Of a stretch of DNA of 64,000 nucleotides, positions 34,754-43,451 are shown one piece after another. The DNA is from CAYJBH01 sp964368815. GTDB lineage: Bacteria > Bacillota > Clostridia > Oscillospirales > Ruminococcaceae. Location: positions 1-64,000 of the forward strand of contig CAYJDA010000007.1 in NCBI GenBank assembly GCA_964368815.1, given 5' to 3'. The notes beneath the pieces were generated by a model that was not told the origin of the DNA, did no database searches, and was given only the letters and a program-made list of their open reading frames with translations. The position numbers and the translations under genes were made by a program. Positions within the stretch are counted from its first letter, which is position 1. Each line of letters starts with the position of its first letter.

Positions 34754-36154
34754 ATGAAATCCAGCATCACCAGAAGATGGGTAAAGGGAAACATTCTTAT
34801 CACGGCAACTATATTGATACTTGCCGAGATAATTCTATGCTTATCTATAGTTACAAACTACTTTGAGGGAACCCGCCAGGCTATAACTTCACGCCTTGAG
34901 AATATATCGGGACAGCTCTCGGTGGCGGGAAGTGTAACACCTAACGAGCGAGCCTCTACATTAAATCAGATGGTGGAGGAGTTTACCGAGGCGAGCAAAT
35001 TTGAGCTTATGTTGCTAAGCCCGGACGGTGATGTTGTTGCAAGTTCCGGTTCCGGTACGGTTTATAATGGCGTTACCGAGGATTTTACACTTGCCTTTCA
35101 AAATCCCGATGGAGTGGGAGAGTATATCGGCGTTACCGACCGTAACGAGCCCATAATGGCTATATCTATGCTCGTGCCCTACACCACCACCGATATTTCG
35201 GCAATTAGATTGGTGGTATCCTTAACCGGAATACACCAGGAAATATTCAACAATATCACGCTTACCCTGATTATTGCAGCGGTTATATTTATTTTTTCCT
35301 TGGTAACCGGGCTATTGTTTGTTCGAAGCATCGTAAATCCGATTACAAAGGTGGAGAGAATTGCAACAAGAATTGCTGGTGGAGACTTTAAAGTTAGAAT
35401 TAACAACACTCATAACGACGAAATAGGCAGACTGTGTGATACAATTAATAATATGGCGGACAGCCTATCGGAGTCGGAACGACTGAAAAATGACTTTATA
35501 TCCTCCATCTCACATGAGCTTAGAACTCCGCTTACCGCAATTAAAGGTTGGTCTGAGACGCTTGGAACGGTTAACAACCTTGATGGCGAAAATGCAAAAA
35601 AGGCTATGAAGGTTATCGGCAGCGAAGCGGATAGACTTACCTACATGGTTGAGGAGCTTTTAGATTTTTCCAGAATACAAAATAACGGCCTAAAACTTAC
35701 CAAGGAACGCATAGATATTATTGCCGAGCTTTCCGACGCCGTGCAGATAACCGAAGGACGTGCAACATCGGAAGGTATAAATATCGTCTTTAACGAGCCG
35801 CCGGAGGTAGTTGTTCTGGAGGCGGATCGCAACCGAATGAGACAGGTCTTTTTAAACGTTCTGGACAACGCCGTTAAATACTCCCCCGATAACGGAAAAA
35901 TATTTGTTTCGCTTACCGATTCAACCGAAAAGGTCGTTGTTACCGTTGAGGATGAAGGTAAGGGAATTCCGGAAGATGAAATTAAAAGCGTTAAAGATAA
36001 ATTTTATAAAGCAAGTGACTCCAAAAAGGGAAGTGGTATAGGTCTTGCGGTGGTAGATGAAATATTAAGAGCACACAACTCTGAAATAGAGTTGCAAAAT
36101 CGGCCGGCCGGAGGGCTGATGGTAAAAATAATTTTAAACAAGAGTAGTAAATAA
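34754..36154 (+). CDS. Orphan sensor histidine kinase (HAMP-HisKA-HATPase)
   Basis: A 466-residue two-helix membrane kinase. Helices lie near 12-33 and 168-192, with a 130-residue external sensor between; HAMP spans about 193-245, the phosphorylated His254 is in SISHELRTPLTA, and the ATPase domain shows LDNAVKYSPDNGK, VEDEGKGIPEDE and GIGLAVVDEI. It resembles PhoR/WalK-like kinases. No response regulator gene is adjacent, so its partner must be encoded elsewhere. It ends before a promoter and is not obviously in the next operon. Confidence 0.9.
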   Translation: MKSSITRRWVKGNILITATILILAEIILCLSIVTNYFEGTRQAITSRLENISGQLSVAGSVTPNERASTLNQMVEEFTEASKFELMLLSPDGDVVASSGSGTVYNGVTEDFTLAFQNPDGVGEYIGVTDRNEPIMAISMLVPYTTTDISAIRLVVSLTGIHQEIFNNITLTLIIAAVIFIFSLVTGLLFVRSIVNPITKVERIATRIAGGDFKVRINNTHNDEIGRLCDTINNMADSLSESERLKNDFISSISHELRTPLTAIKGWSETLGTVNNLDGENAKKAMKVIGSEADRLTYMVEELLDFSRIQNNGLKLTKERIDIIAELSDAVQITEGRATSEGINIVFNEPPEVVVLEADRNRMRQVFLNVLDNAVKYSPDNGKIFVSLTDSTEKVVVTVEDEGKGIPEDEIKSVKDKFYKASDSKKGSGIGLAVVDEILRAHNSEIELQNRPAGGLMVKIILNKSSK

Positions 36155-36198
36155 TTACAAAAAAATGGTAAATTTTTAAATTATTTTCGATATAAGTA

Positions 36199-36227
36199 TT
36201 GCAATTTTTATTTTTTTTGTGTAAAAT
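36199..36227 (+). promoter_or_regulatory. Promoter upstream of the CdaR-like regulator and ftsEX
   Basis: TTGCAA (36199-36204), a 17-bp T-rich spacer and TAAAAT (36222-36227) precede the ATG at 36283 by about 56 bp. It probably drives the regulator and, by short gaps, ftsE and ftsX. Confidence 0.65.
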
Positions 36228-36282
36228 ATAAAATGAAATTAGAAAAATTAAGCATTTTTCACAAAAGCAGAAGGGGTTAAAT

Positions 36283-37350
36283 ATGGCTAATAAGCTTTTC
36301 CAAAATGTTCTTAACCGTATGGGTGAGGGACTGGGACGTGAAATCGGTGTAATTGACGAAACAGGTACAGTTATTGCCTGTACTTCTACCGAGATTGTCG
36401 GTGTAGAGATGGACAGGCGTATCACAGACGAAAAGGTTACCACATTTGGTGGGAGAACCTATGTTGGCTTTGAGGTGCACCGTAACGATGACCATACTCT
36501 TTTTATTGAGGGTGCTGATGAGTTGGCAGAAAAGTTTGCGGTTCTTATTTCGGTTGCGCTTGAAAATGTAAGTCAATATCATAACGACAGGCACGATAAA
36601 GCAAGCTTTATTAAAAATGTTGTTACCGATAATATATTGCCGGGAGATATTTTTGCCAAGGCGAGAGAACTTCATTTTGTTGGTGAAGTTCCAAGGGTTG
36701 TTTTGCTTATTCGTACCGGAAGCAACAGCGAAGGATTTGCCTATGATGCCATAAACAGTCTTTTCCCGGAAAAACAAAAAGACTTTGTTTTCAGCATCTC
36801 AGAGCAGGATACCGTTTTGGTTAAGGAAATAAAGAAAAACATTGAGTCTGTTGATATTGATAAACTTGCAGGCTCGATAATTGATACCCTTGCCGGCGTA
36901 CATTACATTAAGGCAACCGTTGGTATCGGAATACCGGTAACCGGTGTAAAGGAACTTGCTACCAGCTTTAAAGAGGCAAGAATGGCTCTGGAAATCGGTC
37001 GGATATTCGATAAAGAGCGCAATATTATTAATTATTCCAATATGGGTATTGCAAGGTTAATTTATCAGCTACCCACTACACTTTGCGAGATGTTTCTAAA
37101 CGAAGTTTTTCGTATTGGAAATGTTGAGAGTTTAGACAGTGAAACATTATTTACCATTCAAAGATTTTTTGAAAACAATCTCAACGTCAGTGAAACAAGC
37201 CGTGGCCTTTTTGTTCACCGTAACACCCTCGTTTATCGTCTCGAAAAAATAAAGAAACTAACCGGACTTGACCTTCGTGAGTTCGACGACGCAATTTTGT
37301 TTAAGGTTGCTCTTATGGTAAAGAAATATCTTTCTGTTACACAGGAGTAG
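36283..37350 (+). CDS. CdaR/PucR-type transcriptional regulator
   Basis: A 355-residue regulator. The N-terminal region (about 1-120) resembles the sugar-diacid recognition domain (GREIGVIDETGTVIACTS), the middle is a GGDEF-like CdaR segment, and the C-terminal HTH_30 domain is in NVSETSRGLFVHRNTLVYRL. Such proteins respond to sugar acids or other small molecules. AGAAGGGG precedes the ATG. It lies 12 nt before ftsE, an unusual neighbour; the short gap suggests co-transcription. Confidence 0.85.
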   Translation: MANKLFQNVLNRMGEGLGREIGVIDETGTVIACTSTEIVGVEMDRRITDEKVTTFGGRTYVGFEVHRNDDHTLFIEGADELAEKFAVLISVALENVSQYHNDRHDKASFIKNVVTDNILPGDIFAKARELHFVGEVPRVVLLIRTGSNSEGFAYDAINSLFPEKQKDFVFSISEQDTVLVKEIKKNIESVDIDKLAGSIIDTLAGVHYIKATVGIGIPVTGVKELATSFKEARMALEIGRIFDKERNIINYSNMGIARLIYQLPTTLCEMFLNEVFRIGNVESLDSETLFTIQRFFENNLNVSETSRGLFVHRNTLVYRLEKIKKLTGLDLREFDDAILFKVALMVKKYLSVTQE

Positions 37351-37362
37351 TAAGGTTTATTA

Positions 37363-38106
37363 ATGATACATTTCAAAAATGTTCGCAAGGTGTACAACGG
37401 AAATATCGAGGCACTGCGAAATGTAAATATCAACATTAACAAGGGCGAGTTTGTTTTCGTGCTTGGCCATTCCGGTGCGGGAAAAAGTACCTTTTTAAAG
37501 CTAATGCTTGCAGAGGAGCGTGCTACCGAAGGCAACATAGAAATAAACGGATTCGACGTAACCAAAATTCGCCAGAAAGATATCCCATTTTTACGTCGTA
37601 GTATGGGTGTGGTATTTCAGGATTTCAGACTTATACCTACCCTAAATGCATACGATAACGTAGCTTTTGCTATGAGGGTGACCAACATTCCAAACCGTTT
37701 AATTAAAAAACGTGTGCCGTATGTTCTCGACCTTGTTGGCCTTGCCGGTAAAGCAAAGAGTTATCCCTCACAGCTCTCAGGTGGTGAGCAGCAACGTGTT
37801 GCTCTTGCAAGAGCGCTAGTGCATTCGCCGCCTCTTATTATTGCCGATGAGCCTACCGGTAATATCGATCCTGCGCTTTCGGTAGAAATACTTGAGCTAC
37901 TGCAGGCAATAAACATGGTGGGAACTACCGTAATAGTTGTTACCCATGAACACGAATTGGTTAAGATGTTTTCCAAAAGGGTTATACACATCGAAAAAGG
38001 CGAAATATTAAGCGATAGCGCCACCGGTGCTTTTAACCCTGCGGTAGACGTTGAAAACTACTCACAGGAAGCCGAGGATTTATTTCCCGGCGGAATTAAA
38101 TTTTAA
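37363..38106 (+). CDS. ftsE: Cell division ABC ATPase FtsE
   Basis: A 247-residue ATPase with Walker A GHSGAGKST, signature LSGGEQQRVALARAL and Walker B ADEPTGNIDP. It binds FtsX and drives conformational changes that activate wall hydrolases outside the cell instead of transporting a substrate. The C-terminal 20 residues are an acidic extension past the usual end. It is followed by ftsX after 12 nt. Confidence 0.95.
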   Translation: MIHFKNVRKVYNGNIEALRNVNININKGEFVFVLGHSGAGKSTFLKLMLAEERATEGNIEINGFDVTKIRQKDIPFLRRSMGVVFQDFRLIPTLNAYDNVAFAMRVTNIPNRLIKKRVPYVLDLVGLAGKAKSYPSQLSGGEQQRVALARALVHSPPLIIADEPTGNIDPALSVEILELLQAINMVGTTVIVVTHEHELVKMFSKRVIHIEKGEILSDSATGAFNPAVDVENYSQEAEDLFPGGIKF

Positions 38107-38118
38107 GGAACTTTATCA

Positions 38119-39033
38119 ATGGCTATTTCATCCTTTTTATATCTTGCAAAGCAGGGATTAATGCCCGGTAAGGGTAACCGGTTTATGAGCTTTGCTTCCA
38201 TAGTTGTTCTCGCCTCCTGCCTTATTATTACCGGTATTGCAGTGCTTCTCTCCACCAATCTTAATAGTATGGTGAAATCTATGGGAGAGCAGAACGAAAT
38301 TATTGTTTTTTTGCAGGACGATCTGTCGCAAGAACAGATTAGCGCCTTTGGAACGGCTCTTTCTAACCTACCCAATGTAAATTACGATGAGACTGTTTTT
38401 ATCTCTAAGGAACAGGCTCTTGAAGATCAGATTCAATACATGGGCGAAATGGGGCTATTTTTAGAGGGATATAAAGAAGAGAACAACCCATTCCCTGCAT
38501 CCTATCGTGTTAAAATTTTCGAGCTGGAATCGCTAGGAGATACAACCGAAAAAATATCTGAAATATCAGGTATCGACTACATATCTTCACCTACCGATAT
38601 AGTTGATGTTATCCTCGGGGTGGATCGAACGGTAACCATCGGCGGTTGGGGACTTGTTGGAGTGCTTGCAATGGTTTCTCTTGTGGTTATCACAAACACC
38701 ATACGCCTGACTGTATTTGCACGTCGTAAAGAGATAAACATTATGAAATATGTTGGTGCCACCAACACCTTTATTCGGTTTCCATTTTTTGTTGAGGGTG
38801 TTTTTATCGGACTTATCGCCTCACTTTCCGCCTTTGGAATAATTTCCGGAGCTTATCTATTGTTAATCGATAACGTAAACACAACGGCACTCGCATTTCT
38901 TTCGCTACTGATCCCAAGCATCGTTCCCTACTCAGATGTTGCCATTATGCTACTTCTTGGCTTCGTTATCGGAGGGGTTACGGTTGGTGTTATAGGCTCA
39001 CAAATTTCGGTGAGCAAGTATTTAAAAGTTTAA
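38119..39033 (+). CDS. ftsX: Cell division membrane protein FtsX
   Basis: A 304-residue membrane protein with four helices (near 22-45, 175-200, 225-250 and 270-295) and a large extracellular loop 1 (about 50-170), the site where FtsX contacts hydrolase activators. AAGGA precedes the ATG. The M23/coiled-coil protein encoded next is the expected partner. Confidence 0.94.
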   Translation: MAISSFLYLAKQGLMPGKGNRFMSFASIVVLASCLIITGIAVLLSTNLNSMVKSMGEQNEIIVFLQDDLSQEQISAFGTALSNLPNVNYDETVFISKEQALEDQIQYMGEMGLFLEGYKEENNPFPASYRVKIFELESLGDTTEKISEISGIDYISSPTDIVDVILGVDRTVTIGGWGLVGVLAMVSLVVITNTIRLTVFARRKEINIMKYVGATNTFIRFPFFVEGVFIGLIASLSAFGIISGAYLLLIDNVNTTALAFLSLLIPSIVPYSDVAIMLLLGFVIGGVTVGVIGSQISVSKYLKV

Positions 39034-39176
39034 TAAACTTAAAACATGTTAACTCTTTTATATTTGGTTTCACTGTTTTATAACAAATTAAATATACAAT
39101 ACATGTTCAGCTCTAATGCTAAATAAAATAAATAGGAAGGCACTAATCCTTTGATGGGTAGGTGTATCGGTGTTTA

Positions 39177-40373
39177 ATGCAGACAGATAAAAAAAATAAA
39201 ATAATTGCCGTGGGTATCTGTGCGATAATGTTTTTATCTATGTTTTCGCTTTTATTTTCCTTTAATGTTATGGCAACCGACGATCTTGCAGAAAAAAAAG
39301 ACGAGATGGAGGCATTGGAAAATCAACTGGAGGCATTGCAGGCAGAGCTGGAAGCGCTTGCGGCGGATAAAGAGAATCAGCAGGCGGCACAGGCAAACGC
39401 AACCGAACAGTTAACAATTGTCGAAGCTCAGATCGACATACTGCTGGAAAACATCTCAAATAAAAAGGGCGAGATAGCACAAAAGCAGTCTGAAATTGAT
39501 CAAACCCTTCAAAACATAGCAAACTCTGAAGAGCTACTTGCCGAACGTCTTCGTGCAATGTACATAACCCGAAATACCGGAATCATGTCCACCATCTTAT
39601 CGGCAAACTCCTTTTCTGAGTTTTTAACCGCTACCGATGCCGTTCAGCGTGTTACCGAGGCAGACAACCTTCTTTTAGAGGAGATGGACAGGGAGAAAAA
39701 AGCCCTCCAGTTACAGGAAGAGGCGCTTGCCGCACAGCTTCTCGATTTAGAGGAGGAGGAACGTGTTCTCGAGCAGGCACGAACCGACTATGCAAATGCA
39801 TGGCAGGTTGCCACAAATAATATTGATAATATTCAGGCTGCCGAGGCGGCCACAGCGGTTGAAGAAGCAAAAATAGCCGAGCAATACGATGCGGCAAAGG
39901 CAGAGTATGAAAAGGCATTTTTGGAGGCGACAGCAAACAGTACTACCGAGTTTGTTGGTGGCACATTTGCCTGGCCGGTTCCCTCACATTCTTCTTCGGC
40001 AAATATATCAAGTCCCTATGCAGAGAGGTTCTTGTTTGGTAGATGGGAATTCCATACCGGTATTGATATCGCAACAGGCCCTTCGGCAAGCATTTATAAC
40101 GCACCGATTATTGCCTCTAACGATGGAGTGGTTGTTACTGCTATATATAGCAATGTTGGATACGGAAATTATCTGATGGTAGACCACGGTGGCCAGTACA
40201 TCACACTGTACGGACACTGTAACAGCCTTGCTGTTTCCAAGGGTGATGTAGTTACCAAGGGGCAGACTATAGCCTTTGTAGGCTCTACCGGAAATTCTAC
40301 CGGAAATCATCTGCATTTTGAAATTAGAATAAATAATCAACACACCAATCCGTTACCCTATTTGGTAGGCTAA
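39177..40373 (+). CDS. EnvC-like coiled-coil M23 peptidase
   Basis: A 398-residue exported protein. A signal or anchor helix spans about 10-33, a long coiled coil rich in Glu, Ala and Gln follows (about 35-250), and the C-terminal LytM/M23 domain (about 270-395) keeps the zinc ligands in FHTGIDIA (His, Asp) and HLHFEI (His) plus LYGH. So, unlike E. coli EnvC, it should be an active endopeptidase, as in Gram-positive PcsB/CwlO-type partners of FtsEX. The ATG at 39177 is preferred; a GTG at 39162 directly follows an in-frame stop, and both have only weak ribosome sites. A GGAAGG lies far upstream. Confidence 0.9.
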   Translation: MQTDKKNKIIAVGICAIMFLSMFSLLFSFNVMATDDLAEKKDEMEALENQLEALQAELEALAADKENQQAAQANATEQLTIVEAQIDILLENISNKKGEIAQKQSEIDQTLQNIANSEELLAERLRAMYITRNTGIMSTILSANSFSEFLTATDAVQRVTEADNLLLEEMDREKKALQLQEEALAAQLLDLEEEERVLEQARTDYANAWQVATNNIDNIQAAEAATAVEEAKIAEQYDAAKAEYEKAFLEATANSTTEFVGGTFAWPVPSHSSSANISSPYAERFLFGRWEFHTGIDIATGPSASIYNAPIIASNDGVVVTAIYSNVGYGNYLMVDHGGQYITLYGHCNSLAVSKGDVVTKGQTIAFVGSTGNSTGNHLHFEIRINNQHTNPLPYLVG

Positions 40374-40377
40374 AATA

Positions 40378-40441
40378 TAGTGGTTTAACATTTTAAATGT
40401 TAAACCACTATTAACTACACTACAGCTTGCAACTGTAGTGT
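40378..40441 (+). terminator. Two consecutive hairpins after the M23 gene
   Basis: A 33-nt near-perfect palindrome (40378-40410, arms TAGTGGTTTAACA and TGTTAAACCACTA) is followed by a second hairpin with arms ACACTACAG (40417-40425) and CTGTAGTGT (40433-40441). Neither has a long T tract, so termination may be partial. The second hairpin's loop holds the -35 box of the next gene. Confidence 0.55.
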
Positions 40442-40455
40442 AAATATGTTATAAT
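40427..40455 (+). promoter_or_regulatory. Promoter of the S41-like gene embedded in a hairpin
   Basis: TTGCAA (40427-40432), a 17-bp spacer and TATAAT (40450-40455) form a good promoter 43 bp before the ATG at 40498. The -35 box is the loop of the second inverted repeat. Confidence 0.75.
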
Positions 40456-40497
40456 TATTATTTGTAAATATAAGAAAATGCGGGGGCTTTAAAAAAC

Positions 40498-41922
40498 ATG
40501 ACGAAAAAAATCCCGATAGGCTTTGCCTTGGCAATAACCCTTCTTGCCATGACCGCAACACTCTCGGTCACGATGCTTCTTGCCATGAATATTTTTAACG
40601 ATACCGTTCAGTCGGTTACCGAGCGAGAAGCTACCTTTTCTAAACTCAGTGAGGTGGATAGTCTTGTAAGAAACAACTACCTTGGTGAAATAGATGAGGA
40701 CAGATTATCCGATATGATTTCTACCGGGTATCTTTCCGGAATAAACGATGACGCGGCAAGATATTTTAACCCTACACAGTATGCAGAATATCTCGCACAA
40801 CAAGCGGGTGAAATTGTTGGTATCGGAGTTACTGTGGCAAACGATGCAACCGGGTATTTAAGGGTTACCAGGGTGGCTATAGATTCTCCTGCCGCAGAAG
40901 CGGCCATGGACGAGGGATCAATTATAAAAACTATAGGCGGAACCGATACAAGGAATATATCGCTTGATGTAGCAAACCGCCTTTTAAGCGGAAGTCTTGG
41001 TAGCGAGATTGAAATTGTTTGGCAACCGGTGGGTAGCACCGAAGATTCAACCAGCATGCTGCTACGCCGTAGCTATATAAGCCCAACTTTAGAATATAGT
41101 AATCAGTCCGGTGATACGGGCTATTTGAAGGTACTGTCCTTTAATGATGCGCTTGCAAGCGAACTTGATTTTGCAATAAATAGTTTGGTTAGAGAGGGGG
41201 CAACCGGTCTCGTTATAGATTTACGTGGTGTATCCCAGAGCAACTTTAATACAGTAGCAAGAATTGCCGACATATTTGTAGATGCCGGAGAAATTGCCAC
41301 AATTCATTACAACGACGATACAACAGAACCTATCTATCTAAGTAATGAAGCAAGGGTTTCCATGCCGATTACTATAATAGTCGATAGTGGAACTTCCGGT
41401 GCTCCGGAACTGCTTGCATTAACACTAAAAGAGAATAGTGGTGCACGAATAGTAGGTGAGAACACAGCCGGAAATGGTGGCGTTTCTCAGATATTCCAGC
41501 TAACCGACGGTAGTGCTATCGAGCTAACCGTTGGCCAGATAATTCCGGATAAAGGCGATGTATACAACGACATAGGAATTCCGATTGATTTCGAGGTAGT
41601 TCTAACTGCAGAAGAAAAACTTTATTCCTATAACCTAACCTTTACCGATGATCCCCAGTACCTAAAGGCAGTTGAAATGCTTAATACGCTTAAAACCGAG
41701 GCGGGAATAGAAATTACCCAGGATGAAATTTTAGAACTCCCCGATAATTATTTACCAAGCGATGTTGAAGGTGATTCCCAATCTGTAAGTAGCTTGCAGA
41801 CGAGCAGTGGAGATGACGATAATTCTAACGCAGCTTCAGAAAGTGCAGATGTCTCGAGTAATGATATTAGCGACGATAACGTCGATAGCGATGATACACA
41901 AACAGATGGTGAAGACGAGTAA
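40498..41922 (+). CDS. S41 (Ctp-type) protease homologue lacking the catalytic triad
   Basis: A 474-residue exported protein: signal anchor (about 8-32), Ctp N-terminal region, PDZ domain (about 95-165), S41 fold (about 195-370), and an acidic Ser/Asp-rich tail (430-474). In CtpB/Prc the nucleophile Ser lies three residues before a conserved Glu and 25 before the general-base Lys, with a Gln four residues later. Here the aligned positions are Gly301, Asn326 and Ser330 (contexts GTSGAPE and TAGNGGVSQ), and the 25-residue spacing holds. It should therefore bind but not cut substrates. The gene follows ftsEX and the M23 gene, where an active Ctp protease is often found. Confidence 0.85.
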   Translation: MTKKIPIGFALAITLLAMTATLSVTMLLAMNIFNDTVQSVTEREATFSKLSEVDSLVRNNYLGEIDEDRLSDMISTGYLSGINDDAARYFNPTQYAEYLAQQAGEIVGIGVTVANDATGYLRVTRVAIDSPAAEAAMDEGSIIKTIGGTDTRNISLDVANRLLSGSLGSEIEIVWQPVGSTEDSTSMLLRRSYISPTLEYSNQSGDTGYLKVLSFNDALASELDFAINSLVREGATGLVIDLRGVSQSNFNTVARIADIFVDAGEIATIHYNDDTTEPIYLSNEARVSMPITIIVDSGTSGAPELLALTLKENSGARIVGENTAGNGGVSQIFQLTDGSAIELTVGQIIPDKGDVYNDIGIPIDFEVVLTAEEKLYSYNLTFTDDPQYLKAVEMLNTLKTEAGIEITQDEILELPDNYLPSDVEGDSQSVSSLQTSSGDDDNSNAASESADVSSNDISDDNVDSDDTQTDGEDE

Positions 41923-41932
41923 GGAGGCTTTA

Positions 41933-42847
41933 ATGCCAATTAGAATACCAAATGAGTTACCGGCATTTTCTACCCTTGCCACCGAAAATATTTTTGCACT
42001 AAAGGAAACTAGGGCAAATCATCAGGATTTCAGACCGCTTAAAATAATAATTTTAAACCTCATGCCAAAAAAAATTGAAACCGAGACACAGCTTTTACGT
42101 CTGCTCTCCAACACGCCTATTCAGGTGGAAATTGAGCTTCTAGGACTAAAAAGCTATACTCCTAAAAACACTTCAAGCGCACATTTATCTCAGTTTTACC
42201 GGCATTTTGATGATGTAAAATCTCAGCGTTTTGATGGCATGATTATTACCGGTGCTCCTGTTGAACGCATGAGGTTCGAACAGGTAGACTACTGGGATGA
42301 GCTATGTGAAATTATGGATTGGTCTAGCACCAACGTCTATTCCACCATGCATATCTGTTGGGCGGCGCAGGCAGGCCTATATCGAAGATATAACATAGAT
42401 AAGTATCAGCTTAATAAAAAGATAGTTGGCGTTTTTCCACATCTGGTAACCGATGAACATCACCCACTTTTAAGAGGTTTTGATGATTGCTTTTGGGTTC
42501 CGCATTCCAGATATACCTCCATTAGCGTCGATGATGTTAAAGCAGAGCCGAATTTAAGGATTCTTTCTATTTCACCCGACTCCGGAATTTATATTGTTGA
42601 AGATAAAAACAGAAGAAATTTTTATGTTACCGGCCACCCGGAATACGACCGAGATACGTTAAAGCAGGAATATATTCGCGACCTTAATTCTGAACCCGAT
42701 GCCGAAATCCCGAAAAATTATTTTCCAAAAGACGATAAAAATGAGACCCCGCTATATATCTGGAGGTCTCACGCAAATTTACTCTATGCAAACTGGCTTA
42801 ACTATTTTGTATATCAGGAAACACCCTTTGATCTACAAGATCTGTAA
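41933..42847 (+). CDS. metA: Homoserine O-acetyltransferase of the MetA family
   Basis: A 304-residue enzyme activating homoserine for methionine synthesis. The numbering matches E. coli MetA: nucleophile Cys142 in MHICWAAQ and the acid pair in GHPEYD. Residue 111, which sets acyl specificity, is Glu (GAPVER), the acetyl-CoA type found in Bacillus, whereas Gly111 gives succinyl-CoA use. AAGGAGG overlaps the preceding stop and supports ATG 41933. Its 3' end overlaps the convergent MobA-like gene by 50 bp. No S-box or other Met riboswitch is possible in the 10-nt gap upstream. Confidence 0.94.
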   Translation: MPIRIPNELPAFSTLATENIFALKETRANHQDFRPLKIIILNLMPKKIETETQLLRLLSNTPIQVEIELLGLKSYTPKNTSSAHLSQFYRHFDDVKSQRFDGMIITGAPVERMRFEQVDYWDELCEIMDWSSTNVYSTMHICWAAQAGLYRRYNIDKYQLNKKIVGVFPHLVTDEHHPLLRGFDDCFWVPHSRYTSISVDDVKAEPNLRILSISPDSGIYIVEDKNRRNFYVTGHPEYDRDTLKQEYIRDLNSEPDAEIPKNYFPKDDKNETPLYIWRSHANLLYANWLNYFVYQETPFDLQDL

Positions 42848-43406
42848 ACTGTTCGAGGGTATCAACGTCTGTTGCTTCAAGGTCGTCGGGTAGCTCGAAA
42901 AGCTCAATGCTGTCGGGATATCTAAACAGAACATCCCTTGCGCCGATATCTCCCGATATAGACATTAAATCCTTAAAATATTTTCTACCGAAAACAATCG
43001 GAGGACAACGCCTGCCGCTTACGTGGCAGGTTAATATTTTTTTGGTGGAGGATTTTTTAAATTTATCATTTAGTGCGAGGAGGGTGCTCGTTTTAATAAA
43101 AGGCATGTCGGCAACCATGATCATCATGGAGCGTCGAAATTTAAATTGTTTTGCACCATACCCTATACTAACGCCCTGCCCCCTATCCGGTCCGAACATT
43201 TTTTTTACTTTTAGCCCTAAGCTACGGGCAAGGTCGGCGACTGACTCATCTTCATAAACCACCACCGAAGGAAGTGCACTTTCCTTAACAACCTTCATGG
43301 CATAATAGGCCAAAGGGTGTCCGTTAAAATCGGCCAGTAGCTTATTTGCACCGAACCTAAGACCGGATCCCGCCGCCAAAAGAACTATACCACTGTCGTT
43401 AATCAT
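42798..43406 (-). CDS. MobA-like nucleotidyltransferase
   Basis: A 202-residue NTP transferase of the MobA/MocA fold. The N-terminal nucleotide loop is VLLAAGSGLRFGANKLL and metal-binding MVADMPF follows at about residue 97. MocA-type proteins attach CMP to molybdenum cofactor for molybdenum hydroxylases; no other molybdenum gene is in the window, so the substrate is open. The last 50 bp overlap metA on the other strand. Confidence 0.85.
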   Translation of the reverse strand: MINDSGIVLLAAGSGLRFGANKLLADFNGHPLAYYAMKVVKESALPSVVVYEDESVADLARSLGLKVKKMFGPDRGQGVSIGYGAKQFKFRRSMMIMVADMPFIKTSTLLALNDKFKKSSTKKILTCHVSGRRCPPIVFGRKYFKDLMSISGDIGARDVLFRYPDSIELFELPDDLEATDVDTLEQFTDLVDQRVFPDIQNS

Positions 43407-43451
43407 ATTATAGCCACACTCCTGTTTTTAAGCAAAAACATATCGATTACA

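Noticed and set aside
41807..41932. Upstream 42-codon extension of metA
   Set aside because: Overlaps the S41-like tail; AAGGAGG and exact residue numbering (Glu111, Cys142) fix the start at 41933.
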